Positions 22,155-31,171 are shown, counted from the first letter of the stretch. The stretch is DNA of 57,515 nt from Betaproteobacteria bacterium (GCA_013289985.1 JABCYW010000024.1:1-57515), one strand, 5' to 3'. Program-made: numbers and translations. The notes: a model not told the origin generated them from the sequence alone.

Positions 22155-22994
22155 ATGTCCGATTCCTCGCTGCTGCACAGCGCCTTCTACCGCTTCGTCC
22201 CGCTGCCCGACCCCAGCGCCGCGGCCGACAGGGTGCGCGCGCTCGCGCAAGGCCTCGCCGGCAGCATCGTCGTCGCGCACGAAGGCATCAACGGCACGGT
22301 GGCCGGCGAGGCCGACGCGGTCGCCGCCTTCGAGGCCGCGCTGCAACGCGACGACGTGCTGGCCGGCGCACTGCGCGGCATGCCGTTCAGGCACAGCGCC
22401 TGCGCCACCGCGCCGTTCGGCCGGCTGAAGGTGGGCGTCAAGCCGGAGATCGTGACGCTGGGCCTGCCCGCTGACGATGGCCCGCTCGCGCCGCCGGACG
22501 AACGCGACGCCAGCCACCTGTCGCCCGCCGCGTGGCGCGAACTGCTGGCCCGCGACGACGTGGTGCTGCTGGACAACCGCAACCACTTCGAGGTGCGGCT
22601 GGGACGCTTCCGCGGCGCGCTCGATCCGCAGGTGCACAACTTCCGCGACTTCGCCGCGTTCGTGCAGGCGCACGCCGACGCGTGGCGCGAGGCCCGCCGG
22701 CCCGTGGCGATGTACTGCACCGGCGGCATCCGCTGCGACAAGACCGCGCCCTGGCTGCGCAGCCTGGGCCTGGAGGTGCGGCAGCTGGACGGCGGCATCC
22801 TGAACTACTTCGAGCGCATGCCCGACGCCGGACGCGACTGGCAGGGCGAGTGCTTCGTGTTCGACAACCGCGTGGCGCTGGACACGGCCCTGCGCGAGAC
22901 CTCGACGACCGCCGACCAGGTGTTCGACCCGACGCATCCGGACGAGGCCTGGCGCCTGCAGCGCGCGCGACGCCTCGATGGCGACAATGGCTGA
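22155..22994 (+). CDS. trhO: tRNA uridine(34) hydroxylase TrhO (UPF0176, rhodanese-like)
   Basis: TrhO performs oxygen-dependent hydroxylation of U34 in tRNAs, the first step to 5-carboxymethoxyuridine or 5-methoxyuridine. The 279 residues show the acylphosphatase-like N-terminal half (FYRFVPLPDP, AHEGINGTVAG, FGRLKVGVKPEIVTLG) and the rhodanese half with LLDNRNHFEVRLGRF and the active loop YCTGGIRCDKTAPWL (Cys188 and Cys194). It continues with QLDGGILNYFE and GECFVFDNRVAL, diagnostic of UPF0176/YceA. It is followed by, and overlaps, an RluA-type pseudouridine synthase, so both neighbours are RNA-modification genes. Confidence 0.93.
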   Translation: MSDSSLLHSAFYRFVPLPDPSAAADRVRALAQGLAGSIVVAHEGINGTVAGEADAVAAFEAALQRDDVLAGALRGMPFRHSACATAPFGRLKVGVKPEIVTLGLPADDGPLAPPDERDASHLSPAAWRELLARDDVVLLDNRNHFEVRLGRFRGALDPQVHNFRDFAAFVQAHADAWREARRPVAMYCTGGIRCDKTAPWLRSLGLEVRQLDGGILNYFERMPDAGRDWQGECFVFDNRVALDTALRETSTTADQVFDPTHPDEAWRLQRARRLDGDNG

Positions 22995-23916
22995 GCCGTT
23001 CGTCCCCGCGCCGCGCGACGGCGTGAACGCGAGCCGCGTGGGCGTCGGCGACGGCCGCTTCCCGGACGTGCTGGCCTTCCTCGTGGCACGCTTCCCGGCG
23101 GTGTCCGACTGGCCCGCCCGGCTCGCGCGCGGCGACGTGCTGGACGCGCACGGCCGGCCGCTGGCCGCCGACGCGCCCTGCCGTCTCGGCAACCATCTCT
23201 GGTACTGGCGCGATCCGCCGCCCGAGCCGGTCGTGCCCTTCGACATGCCCGTGCTGCACCAGGACGAGCACCTGGTGGTGGTGGACAAGCCGCACTTCCT
23301 GCCGGCGATCCCCGGCGGCCGCCACCTGCACGAGACCGCGCTGGTGCGCGCGCGCCGCCACACCGGCATCGCCACGCTGGTGCCCATGCACCGCCTCGAC
23401 CGCGAGACGGCGGGCGTGCTCGTGTTCATCGTGCGGCCGCAGGAGCGCGACGCCTACCAGGCGCTGCTGCGCGGTCGCGCCGTGCACAAGGTCTACGAGG
23501 CCGTCGCGCCCTGGCGCGCGGAGCTCGCGTCCCCGCGCGTGGCCCGCCATCGCATCGAGAAGCCGCCCGGCGCCCACTTCATGCAGGTGCGCGTGGCGCC
23601 GGGCGAGCCCAACGCCGAGACGCGGGTGGAGATGGTCGCGCGCCTGCCCGGCGGACTCGCGCACTACCGGCTGCGGCCGGCCACGGGCCGCACGCACCAG
23701 CTGCGCGTGCAGATGGCGGCGCTGGACGCGCCGCTCGTCAACGACCGCATCTACCCGCGCCTGATGCCCGAGCCGCCGCCGGGCGTCGCGCCCGACTGGA
23801 CGAAGCCGCTGCAGCTGCTGGCGCGCGAGTTCGCGTTCGACGATCCGGTCACGGGCCAGCGACGCGCGTTCACCAGCGGCCGCACGCTCGAGCTCACAAC
23901 AGGTCTTCCTCGATGA
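22987..23916 (+). CDS. RluA-family pseudouridine synthase
   Basis: A 309-residue RNA pseudouridine synthase. The catalytic motif HRLDRETAG carries the nucleophile Asp138, followed by YQALLRGRAVHKVYEAV and the conserved RLRPATGRTHQLRVQMAALDAPLVND. No S4 domain is present at the N-terminus. The DGVNASRV start and the length fit the single-domain RluA-type group that modifies rRNA or tRNA; the exact target cannot be read. Two starts are possible (22978 and 22987), both inside the end of trhO; the second was used. The 3' end overlaps the convergent phospholipase D-family gene by 23 bases. Confidence 0.88.
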   Translation: MAEPFVPAPRDGVNASRVGVGDGRFPDVLAFLVARFPAVSDWPARLARGDVLDAHGRPLAADAPCRLGNHLWYWRDPPPEPVVPFDMPVLHQDEHLVVVDKPHFLPAIPGGRHLHETALVRARRHTGIATLVPMHRLDRETAGVLVFIVRPQERDAYQALLRGRAVHKVYEAVAPWRAELASPRVARHRIEKPPGAHFMQVRVAPGEPNAETRVEMVARLPGGLAHYRLRPATGRTHQLRVQMAALDAPLVNDRIYPRLMPEPPPGVAPDWTKPLQLLAREFAFDDPVTGQRRAFTSGRTLELTTGLPR

Positions 23917-25477
23917 ACGGCGAGAACAGCCACACCTCCAGCAGCGTGGCGATGCTGATCTCCGGCTCGGCGTCGTAGACCTTCTCGCCGTCGGGCTCGT
24001 CGTCCACCCATTGCACGTCGCGCCCCGACGCGCCGCCCAGGCGCATGCGGTAGGTGCCCACGGAACGCAGCTCGTCCACCAGTTCGGTGACGTCGGCGGC
24101 CAGCTCGGGCGAGTCCACGAACAGGCCCAGCTCGGTGTTCGCGCGCGCGGAGCGGAAGTCGAGGTTCATGGAGCCGACCACGGTGGTCTGGTGGTCGATC
24201 ACCATGACCTTGGCGTGCAGGCGCCCGGTGGAGGTGCCCAGCATCGAGCCGAACGAGTCGTCGAAGGTCGTGTCCATGCGCAGGATGCGCGGGCTCACCT
24301 CGTAGATCTGCACGCCCATCTGCAGCATCTGGCGCCGGTAGCGCGCGTAGGCCGCGCTGACGAAGGGCTCGTCGTTGGAGGCCATGGTGTTGGTGACGAG
24401 CGTCACCGGCACGCCGCCCTGGCGCACCTTGTACAGGCGCTCCAGCGCCGCCTTGCCGGGCACGAAGTACGGCGACGCGAGCAGCACGTGGTCGCGCGCG
24501 CCGCCGATGGCCTGCGTCAGGTGCGAGATCACAGTGCTCGCATCCAGGCCCGACGCGGCCTCGCCGCTGACCTTCTCGGGGTTGTCGGCCACCACGCGGA
24601 TCGCGCCGCGCAGCATCTTCAGCGGCGGATGCGCCATGTCGTGGCTGAGCGGGCCGTAGTTCAGGAAGTCGCGCGCGCCTTCCATGATCGGCGCGAACAG
24701 CATCGCCGACGAGGCCGTGAGGCGCTCGAACTCCTCGCGCCGTGCCTCGGCCTTCGGCGCGCCGGGCTCCAGCGCGTCCAGCGTGTACACGTGGCGGCTG
24801 TTCCAGTAGCGGTCGAAGCTGGCGGCCAGGTCGGGCACCGCGTCGCCGGCCACGAGCAGGTCGAAGTCGATGAAGTTGCCGCGCGGGCTGCGGAAGAAGT
24901 ACTCGTCCGCGATGTTGCGGCCGCCCGCGATCGCGAAGATGCCGTCGGCGATGAACAGCTTGTTGTGCATGCGGTGGTTCAGCCGCGCCAGGTCGGCCAG
25001 CGACAGCCCCCAGCGCGTGATGGTGAACGCGCGGCCCGCGGGAAACGGGTTGAACAGGCGCACCTGCACGTTGGGCGTGGCGGCGATGCCTTGCAGCAGG
25101 CGGTCGTTGCTGGCGGTGTAGAGGTCGTCCACGAGGATGCGCACGCGCACGCCGCGCCGGGCGGCGTCGCGCACCTCGCGCAGGAAGGCGCGGCCGGTGA
25201 GGTCGTCGGCCAGCAGGTAGTACTGGATGTCCAGGCTGTGGCGCGCCTGGCGGATCAGCGTCAGGCGCGCATCCATCGAGTACGAGCTGAAGGCCAGCGG
25301 GCGGAAGGCCGAGCCGCTGCCCGGCACCAGGTCGGGCGGCAGCAGGCCCGCGAGCGGGCTGTCCGCGGCGGCCGGCAGCGCCGTGCCGGGCGTCTTCTGG
25401 CGCTCGGCCAGCGAGGCGCAGCCCTGCAGCGCCAGCAGCAGCATCGCGAGGGCCAGCCAGCGCGCGCTGGCGTTCAA
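23894..25477 (-). CDS. Phospholipase D-family lipoprotein (cardiolipin synthase C-like)
   Basis: A 527-residue protein with two HKD catalytic motifs: HNKLFIADGIFAIAGGRN (His171) and HAKVMVIDHQTTVVGSMN (about residue 418). This is a complete PLD active site. The N-terminus is a lipoprotein signal with lipobox LALQGC (Cys20), so it is probably anchored in the envelope. SLDIQYYLLADDLTGRAFLREV and LASPYFVPG are typical of the ClsC/YmdC-like group, whose members make cardiolipin from two phospholipids. A different phosphatidyl transfer or hydrolysis cannot be excluded. The gene is convergent with the pseudouridine synthase and divergent from the following SDR gene. Confidence 0.88.
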   Translation of the reverse strand: MNASARWLALAMLLLALQGCASLAERQKTPGTALPAAADSPLAGLLPPDLVPGSGSAFRPLAFSSYSMDARLTLIRQARHSLDIQYYLLADDLTGRAFLREVRDAARRGVRVRILVDDLYTASNDRLLQGIAATPNVQVRLFNPFPAGRAFTITRWGLSLADLARLNHRMHNKLFIADGIFAIAGGRNIADEYFFRSPRGNFIDFDLLVAGDAVPDLAASFDRYWNSRHVYTLDALEPGAPKAEARREEFERLTASSAMLFAPIMEGARDFLNYGPLSHDMAHPPLKMLRGAIRVVADNPEKVSGEAASGLDASTVISHLTQAIGGARDHVLLASPYFVPGKAALERLYKVRQGGVPVTLVTNTMASNDEPFVSAAYARYRRQMLQMGVQIYEVSPRILRMDTTFDDSFGSMLGTSTGRLHAKVMVIDHQTTVVGSMNLDFRSARANTELGLFVDSPELAADVTELVDELRSVGTYRMRLGGASGRDVQWVDDEPDGEKVYDAEPEISIATLLEVWLFSPFIEEDLL

Positions 25478-25667
25478 GCGCGGCTCCGGGCGTACGGCGT
25501 CCGGCGGAATGGGCGATTCATCGGAGTCTCCTGGCTCGGCACGACAGCAATACGCGGCTCACGTTGCCCGGCGATGATAGGTCGGGAGCGTGTCGCCCGC
25601 TTGCCCGGGTCGGCGGCATTGCGATTGTCGGCCACGTCAGAATCGGCCCCAGGCTTAGAGGAACGTC

Positions 25668-26471
25668 ATGGATCTGCAACTCAAGGGCAAGCGTGCCCTG
25701 GTCACCGGCGGCAGCAAGGGCATCGGCAAGGCCGTCGCCCGCGCGTTGCTGCTCGAGGGCGCCGACGTCGCGCTGCTGGCGCGCCACGAGCGGACGCTGC
25801 TGGACGCGGTGTCGGAGCTCGCCATGCAGACCGGCGGCGACGTGATCGCCGTGGTCGCCGACACCACCGACGACGCGCAGGTGCGGGACGCGGTCGCCAC
25901 CGCGGCCCGGCAACTGGGCGGCGCCATCGACATCCTGGTCAACGCGGCGGCCGAGCCGTCCGGCTTCGCCGCGCCGCCCGGACTGGAGGAGATCGCCGGC
26001 GACTCGCTGCAACGCGAGATCGACACCAAGGTGATGGGCTACATCCGCTGCGCGCGCGAGGTGGTGCCCGGCATGCGCGCCGCCGGCTGGGGCCGCATCG
26101 TCAACGTGAGCGGCCTCGCCGCGCGCCAGACCGGCAACGCGATCGGGTCGATCCGCAACGTGGCCGTGGCCGCGCTCACCAAGAACATGGCCGACGAACT
26201 GGGGCCGGCCGGCATCCAGGTGACGGCGGTGCATCCGGGCCAGACGCGCACCGAGCGCACCGCCCCGCTGGTCGCGGAGCGGGCCGCCGCCACGGGCCGG
26301 GCGCCCGCCGACATCGAGCGCGAGATGGCGCAGGCCAACAGCATCCGTCACCTGGTGGACGCCCGCGAAGTGGCCGACGTCGTGGCGTTCCTGTGCTCGC
26401 CGCGGTCACGCGCCATCAACGGCGACGCCATCGGCGTGGGCGGCGGCGCGCCGCGCGCCATCCACTACTAG
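25668..26471 (+). CDS. Short-chain dehydrogenase/reductase family protein lacking the usual Tyr-x-x-x-Lys
   Basis: A 267-residue SDR fold. The cofactor motif TGGSKGIG is at 13-20, with NAAAEPSG replacing NNAG, then IVNVSGLAA giving the catalytic Ser region. In the active-site helix the sequence is GSIRNVAVAALTKNMADELG, where family members normally have YxxxK ahead of AxxALTK: Gly stands in place of Tyr and Asn in place of Lys. The end (INGDAIGVGGGAPRAIHY) is normal. Either it uses an unusual mechanism or it is non-catalytic. It is followed 15 bases later by a histidine kinase on the same strand. Confidence 0.85.
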   Translation: MDLQLKGKRALVTGGSKGIGKAVARALLLEGADVALLARHERTLLDAVSELAMQTGGDVIAVVADTTDDAQVRDAVATAARQLGGAIDILVNAAAEPSGFAAPPGLEEIAGDSLQREIDTKVMGYIRCAREVVPGMRAAGWGRIVNVSGLAARQTGNAIGSIRNVAVAALTKNMADELGPAGIQVTAVHPGQTRTERTAPLVAERAAATGRAPADIEREMAQANSIRHLVDAREVADVVAFLCSPRSRAINGDAIGVGGGAPRAIHY

Positions 26472-26486
26472 GCAGGGGACGGCGTC

Positions 26487-27620
26487 TTGAAACTGAAGAA
26501 CGCGGACACCCTCTTCCTGCGCATCTTCCTGCTGCTGCTGGTGGCCTTCTCGATCAGCTCGTGGCTGGCCTTCGAGGTGTTCCGCGCCACCGCCCCGCCG
26601 CCGCCGTGGCGCGCCACGCCGCCCATCCGGCAGGCGTTGCATCCGCTGCTGGCCAGCACCTCGCCGCTGGTGCCGCCGTCCGGGGCGAGCTGGCCGTCCG
26701 GCCGGCGCAAGCCGCCCTGGCTGTCGATCGGACTGGACGCGGTGATCAAGGTCGCGGCCGCGGCGCTGGTCGCCTGGCTCGCCGCCCGCGCGCTGTCGCT
26801 GCCGATGCGGCGCCTCAGCGACGCGGCGCGCCTGCTGGGACAGTCGCTGTCGCCGCAGGCCAGCGTGGGCCTCGCCGTGGCGCCGCCGCAGCTGGACGAC
26901 GAGCGCGGCACGCGCGAGGTGCGCGAGACGGCGCGCGTGTTCAACGACCTGTCGCGCCAGCTGAAGTCCGACTTCGACACGCAGCGCCTCATGCTGGCCA
27001 CCGTCTCGCACGACCTGCGCACGCCGCTGACGCGCCTGCGCATGCGGCTGTCCGAGCTGGAGCAGTTTCCGGCCGCGCGCAGCGCCATCGACGACGTGCG
27101 CCAGATGGACGAGCTCATCGAGAGCCTGCTGGCGCTGTTCCGCCCGCCCGCCGGCACGCCCGGCGGCGGCGCCGCCCGCGTCGACGCCTTCGCCCTGGTG
27201 CAGGCCATCGTCGACGACCTGCCGCAGGCCGAGCCCGAGGTGCTGTTGAGCGGCACGTCGGCGTCCACGCGCTGCCCGCCCGCCGCGTTCCGCCGCATGG
27301 TGGACAACCTGATAGAGAACGCGATCCGCCACGGCGGCAGCCACGGCGCCGTCGAGGTGGAAGTGACGAAGGGGCCCAGCAGCGCCTGCGTGACGGTGAT
27401 GGACCGCGGCCCCGGCCTCAGCGCCGAGCAGCTCGCCAACGCCGGCACCCCGTTCCTGCGCTGGGCGGGCACGGAGAGCGACAGTGGACGGCACGCCGGC
27501 CTGGGCCTGGGGCTCTACATCACTCGGGCGCTGGCGGAACGCGAGGGCGGGCGCCTGGAGCTGAGCGCGCGGCCGGGCGGCGGCCTCTGTGCCACGCTGC
27601 ACCTGCCGATGTCGAGCTAG
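26487..27620 (+). CDS. Sensor histidine kinase (EnvZ-like), no adjacent response regulator
   Basis: A 377-residue membrane kinase: TM1 at about 8-31, a short proline-rich periplasmic loop (about 35-78), TM2 at about 83-102, HAMP at 104-157, H-box ATVSHDLRTPLTRLRMRL with His175, N-box MVDNLIENAIRHGG, G1 MDRGPGLS and G2 HAGLGLGLYITRAL. The layout matches EnvZ/RstB-like osmosensor kinases. The start is TTG, with GGGGAC eight bases upstream; no ATG fits. It may be cotranscribed with the atypical SDR. No response regulator gene lies near, so the kinase is an orphan here. Its last ~100 bases overlap a small gene on the other strand. Confidence 0.87.
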   Translation: MKLKNADTLFLRIFLLLLVAFSISSWLAFEVFRATAPPPPWRATPPIRQALHPLLASTSPLVPPSGASWPSGRRKPPWLSIGLDAVIKVAAAALVAWLAARALSLPMRRLSDAARLLGQSLSPQASVGLAVAPPQLDDERGTREVRETARVFNDLSRQLKSDFDTQRLMLATVSHDLRTPLTRLRMRLSELEQFPAARSAIDDVRQMDELIESLLALFRPPAGTPGGGAARVDAFALVQAIVDDLPQAEPEVLLSGTSASTRCPPAAFRRMVDNLIENAIRHGGSHGAVEVEVTKGPSSACVTVMDRGPGLSAEQLANAGTPFLRWAGTESDSGRHAGLGLGLYITRALAEREGGRLELSARPGGGLCATLHLPMSS

Positions 27621-27804
27621 GGCTGCGCCCATCGTCGGGCGGCGATTCGTCCGGCGGCGCCTCGCTGGCGGCGCCGTCGCCGCCGGCCGTCGGATCCAGC
27701 TCGACGCTGGACTGCGCCTGTTCCGGCTCGTTCGGCTGCAGTTCGCCGATGCGGCCACCCGAGTTGAAGTTCGGGATGGCATTGGGGTCTTGCTTGATGT
27801 CCAT
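27520..27804 (-). CDS. Small acidic/Pro-rich hypothetical protein overlapping the kinase 3' end
   Basis: A possible 94-residue protein. It is led by a good ribosome site (GAGAGG, six bases before ATG) and begins with a polar, acidic, disordered-looking segment: NFNSGGRIGELQPNEPEQ, then PTAGGDGAASEAPPDESPPDDGR. The last ~34 residues are Arg/Ala/Pro-rich and are read antisense through the kinase gene, so the natural end could be an overlap artefact. No signal peptide or fold is recognised. The non-overlapping part (27621-27804) is otherwise empty, which favours a real gene. Function unknown. Confidence 0.5.
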   Translation of the reverse strand: MDIKQDPNAIPNFNSGGRIGELQPNEPEQAQSSVELDPTAGGDGAASEAPPDESPPDDGRSPSSTSAGAAWHRGRRPAARSAPGARPRVPPAPE

Positions 27805-27972
27805 GGGAGCCTCTCGCGCAGGGCGCAACGCGGGCGGAGCCGCGACACCCCCGATGCGGCAACCGGCGTTCCCTGGTCGGCGCAAACCCGGGTGGCGGTC
27901 CGTCGCGCCAGATGGCAGTTCGGCCCGCGTTCGGCGCCGGTCGTCGCAAGGACGTTGGCGGGTCGGTTCGAG

Positions 27973-28000
27973 GCTCCGATAGTCCACCCATCGGATCACG
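27973..28000 (+). promoter_or_regulatory. Conserved upstream stem element of small secreted gene A
   Basis: The core CCGATAGTCCACCCATCGG (27976-27994) is an inverted repeat, CCGAT/ATCGG, with a nine-base spacer. The same 28-base element occurs 27 bases before the paralogous gene at 29283, differing at two positions. Here it ends 46 bases before the ATG. A second conserved block, GTCGTCGCAAG, lies ~30 bases upstream in both. It may be an operator or a 5'-UTR stem. Confidence 0.5.
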
Positions 28001-28046
28001 AAACGCGATTCGAACAGACCAACCCCAGACACCCCAGGAGCCCGCC

Positions 28047-28232
28047 ATGACCACCTTAGCCAATCAAGCCGCCGCCCTCGCCCTGTCCGCCCTCGCGACC
28101 CTGACCGTCGTCTTCGGCGCGAACGCCCTGGCGACGTCGCAATACGCCGCGGCCGATTCGCAGGAGATGGCCCGCTACGGGCAGACCCACGTGGCCGTGC
28201 AGCACGTGACGGTGGTCGGCCACCGCGCCTGA
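28047..28232 (+). CDS. Small secreted protein A (61 aa), paralogue of the gene at 29283
   Basis: A 61-residue exported peptide. The first ~30 residues are a signal peptide with a hydrophobic core ending NALATS-QY. The predicted mature part is only ~30 residues and contains SQEMARYGQ, HVAVQHVT and a final VGHRA. It shares these strings almost unchanged with the 63-residue paralogue ~1 kb downstream, and the two also share upstream DNA. AGGAG lies six bases before the ATG. An intrinsic terminator follows 36 bases after the stop, so it is a stand-alone transcription unit. I do not recognise the family; a secreted structural or signalling peptide is possible. Confidence 0.75.
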   Translation: MTTLANQAAALALSALATLTVVFGANALATSQYAAADSQEMARYGQTHVAVQHVTVVGHRA

Positions 28233-28268
28233 CCCTCCGCGCGCCGAGAGCGCGCCTTTCGCTCCTTC

Positions 28269-28298
28269 GAGGCCTCGCGTTTGCGGGGCCTCTTTTTT
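28269..28298 (+). terminator. Intrinsic terminator of small secreted gene A
   Basis: GAGGCC (28269-28274) pairs with GGCCTC (28287-28292) across a 12-base loop that can pair further inside, followed immediately by six T residues. This is a classical Rho-independent terminator on the plus strand and the clearest one in the window. Confidence 0.8.
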
Positions 28299-28566
28299 GG
28301 TTCATCGCCGATCTGCGGAGTGCCTTGGTTTGCGGGGCGCGCTGGGTCAGGCACGACTCACCGGGGGAGCTTGTTTTGTTCGTGTCCCCCGTCGGCCTGC
28401 GGCCTCCTCCTCCTTTTTTACCTCACAAAACAAGCTCCCCCCCTCGCCGTGCCACGCATGGGGTGCCGGCAGACAACATTCGCGGGGGAGGAACCCGCGG
28501 TTTTTTTGAAGGGTGTTTGGCATCGTCGGGCCGTCGAGGCCGCGACGATGCCCGCGGCCAACGTTG
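28299..28566 (+). repeat. Left arm of a ~780-bp inverted-repeat island
   Basis: This ~268-base arm is repeated in inverted orientation at 28816-29081. Over the outer ~155 bases the two arms differ by about five substitutions and one three-base gap; further in they diverge. Within the arm GGGGGAGCTTGTTTTGT (28363-28379) pairs with its complement at 28425-28441, making a 17-bp stem with a 45-base loop. A CATCGTCG/CGACGATG stem lies near the inner end. No reading frame in it looks like a gene. Confidence 0.85.
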
Positions 28567-28645
28567 ATGCGGGTCGCCGGGCCTGACGCGAATCGCGAAT
28601 CGGGCTGCCAGCGCTACTTGTCGTGATGGACGATCGGCACCGCCT

Positions 28646-28731
28646 CGTCATTGCGCGCGCAGTCGCGGAATCCACCCCCTGAGACAGCGCATCCGCCCGT
28701 GTGGATCCTGCGACTGCGCGCAGGATGACAC
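28646..28731. repeat. Internal hairpin element in the centre of the island
   Basis: CGTCATTGCGCGCGCAGTCG onwards (28646-28675) is the near-complement of 28701-28730, with a 25-base loop. The arm ends GTCATCC-type/GGATCCAC resemble dispersed intergenic hairpin repeats seen in many GC-rich Proteobacteria. It is a separate unit between the two large arms. No coding capacity. Confidence 0.7.
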
Positions 28732-28815
28732 CGTTGGCGAAGGGGCCCTCGTCGGTCACGAGAAGGAGCGCCGGCATCGCGACGCGAGGTTCGCGTCAAG
28801 TCCGATGGCGCGTGG

Positions 28816-29081
28816 AAACGCCGGCCGCGGGCATCGTCGCGGCCTCGATGGCCCGACGATGCCAAACACCCTCAAACAAATTCGTGAACTCTTCCTCCGC
28901 GAATGTTGTCTGCCGGCCCGCCGTGCCCGGCACGGCGAGGCGGGGGAGCTTGTTTTGTGAGGTAAAGGAGGAGGAGGCCGCAGGCCGACGGGGGACACGA
29001 ACAAAACAAGCTCCCCCGGTGAGTCGTGCCTGACCCAGTGCGCACCGCAAACCAAGGCACCCCGCAGATCAGCGATGAACC
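28816..29081 (-). repeat. Right arm of the inverted-repeat island
   Basis: Inverted copy of the 28299-28566 arm, ending with GCGATGAACC against GGTTCATCGC at the left end. It has its own internal stem: GGGGGAGCTTGTTTTGT at 28942-28958 and its complement at 29001-29017. The island therefore contains four alternating copies of this 17-mer. No terminal target duplication or transposase was seen. Confidence 0.85.
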
Positions 29082-29228
29082 TCCATTTTTTCCGGCGCGA
29101 TCCTGCTAGAAACGACACGGCGCGGGATCGGCATTGCCTCGAACCGGGCGACGGTCCATCGCTCGAATCAGCAGTTCGTGCCGGGCCCCTGGCCAGTCGT
29201 CGCAAGTCGTTTGGGTCGTGCGTTCGTT

Positions 29229-29256
29229 GCTCCGATAGTCCATCCATCGGAACACG
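29229..29256 (+). promoter_or_regulatory. Conserved upstream stem element of small secreted gene B
   Basis: Second copy of the 27973-28000 element, core CCGATAGTCCATCCATCGG (29232-29250) with the same CCGAT/ATCGG arms. It ends 26 bases before the ATG, compared with 46 at the first copy, so the spacing is not fixed. GTCGTCGCAAG again lies ~25 bases upstream. Confidence 0.5.
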
Positions 29257-29282
29257 CAACAACGCACTTCAAGGAGCCCACC

Positions 29283-29474
29283 ATGACCAAGACCACCCAC
29301 CACTTCGCCGCCCTCGCCCTGTCCGCCGTGATGGCGCTGGGCATCGTCGCCGGCATGAACGGCCTGGCCACCGCGCAGTACTCTGCAGCGGACAGCCAGG
29401 AAATGGCGCGCTACGGCCAGGCGCACGTCGCCGTGCAGCACGTGACCATCGTGGGCCACCGCGCCGACGCCTGA
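29283..29474 (+). CDS. Small secreted protein B (63 aa), paralogue of the gene at 28047
   Basis: A 63-residue exported peptide with signal peptide ending NGLATA-QY and a ~32-residue mature region. SQEMARYGQ, HVAVQHVT and VGHRA are shared with protein A; the main differences lie in the signal peptide and the C-terminal DA. AAGGAG lies seven bases before the ATG. It is convergent with the YadH gene, only three bases from its stop. Strong conservation of the mature part against a freely varying signal peptide argues for a functional secreted product. Family not recognised. Confidence 0.75.
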   Translation: MTKTTHHFAALALSAVMALGIVAGMNGLATAQYSAADSQEMARYGQAHVAVQHVTIVGHRADA

Positions 29475-29477
29475 GCC

Positions 29478-30241
29478 TCAGTTCTTCAGGCGGTAGCCCG
29501 TCTTGAAGATCCAGGCCACGATGCCCATCGAGACGGCCAGGAACCCGAGCGTCATCGCGATGCTCAGCCCCACGCTCACGTCGCCCGCGCCGTAGAACGA
29601 CCAGCGGAAGCCCGAGATCAGGTAGACGACCGGGTTGAACAGCGCCACGGTCTGCCAGAACGGCGGCAGCATCGAGATCGAATAGAAGCTGCCGCCCAGG
29701 AACGTGAGCGGCGTGACGATCAGCAGCGGGATCACCTGCAGCTTCTCGAAGCCGTCGGCCCAGATGCCGATGATGAATCCCACCAGGCTGAACGTGACCG
29801 CCGTCAGCACCAGGAACACGAGCATCACGAACGGGTGGTCGATGTGCAGCGGCACGAACACCGCCGCGGTGGCCAGGATGATCAGCCCGAGGATGATGGA
29901 CTTCGACGCGGCCGCGCCCACGTAGGCGATGACGATCTCCACGAACGACACCGGCGCCGACAGCAGCTCGTAGATCGTGCCCGTGAACTTCGGGAAGTAG
30001 ATGCCGAACGACGCGTTGGAGATGCTCTGGGTGAGCAGCGACAGCATGATCAGCCCCGGCACGATGAACGCTCCGTAGCTGATGCCGCCCACCTGCGGGA
30101 TGCGCGAGCCGATGGCCGCGCCGAACACCACGAAGTACAGCGAGGTGGAGATCACCGGCGAGATGATGCTCTGCATCAGCGTGCGCCAGGTGCGCGCCAT
30201 CTCGAAGTTGTAGATCGCCTTCACGGCGTGCCAGTTCGCGC

Positions 30242-30245
<4 letters not shown>
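29478..30245 (-). CDS. yadH: ABC-2 type exporter permease, YadH-like
   Basis: A 255-residue inner-membrane permease, the length of E. coli YadH. About six membrane segments are visible. Typical ABC-2 elements include [54 protein letters not shown] and [25 protein letters not shown]. The start is GTG ([15 protein letters not shown] follows) and overlaps the ATPase stop (GTGA). With YadG it makes a two-component half-transporter pair. The substrate of YadGH is not established. Confidence 0.88.

Positions 30246-31171
<926 letters not shown>

Noticed and set aside
24011-27982. A 1323-codon plus-strand frame covering the phospholipase D, SDR and kinase genes.
   Set aside because: Shadow frame: it runs antisense or out of phase over three well-supported genes and has no recognisable domain.
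28418-29262. Several 60-170 codon frames inside the repeat island that look conserved between the two arms.
   Set aside because: Their similarity is explained by the inverted repeat itself; the translations are Pro/Arg-rich, lack ribosome sites and read through stems.
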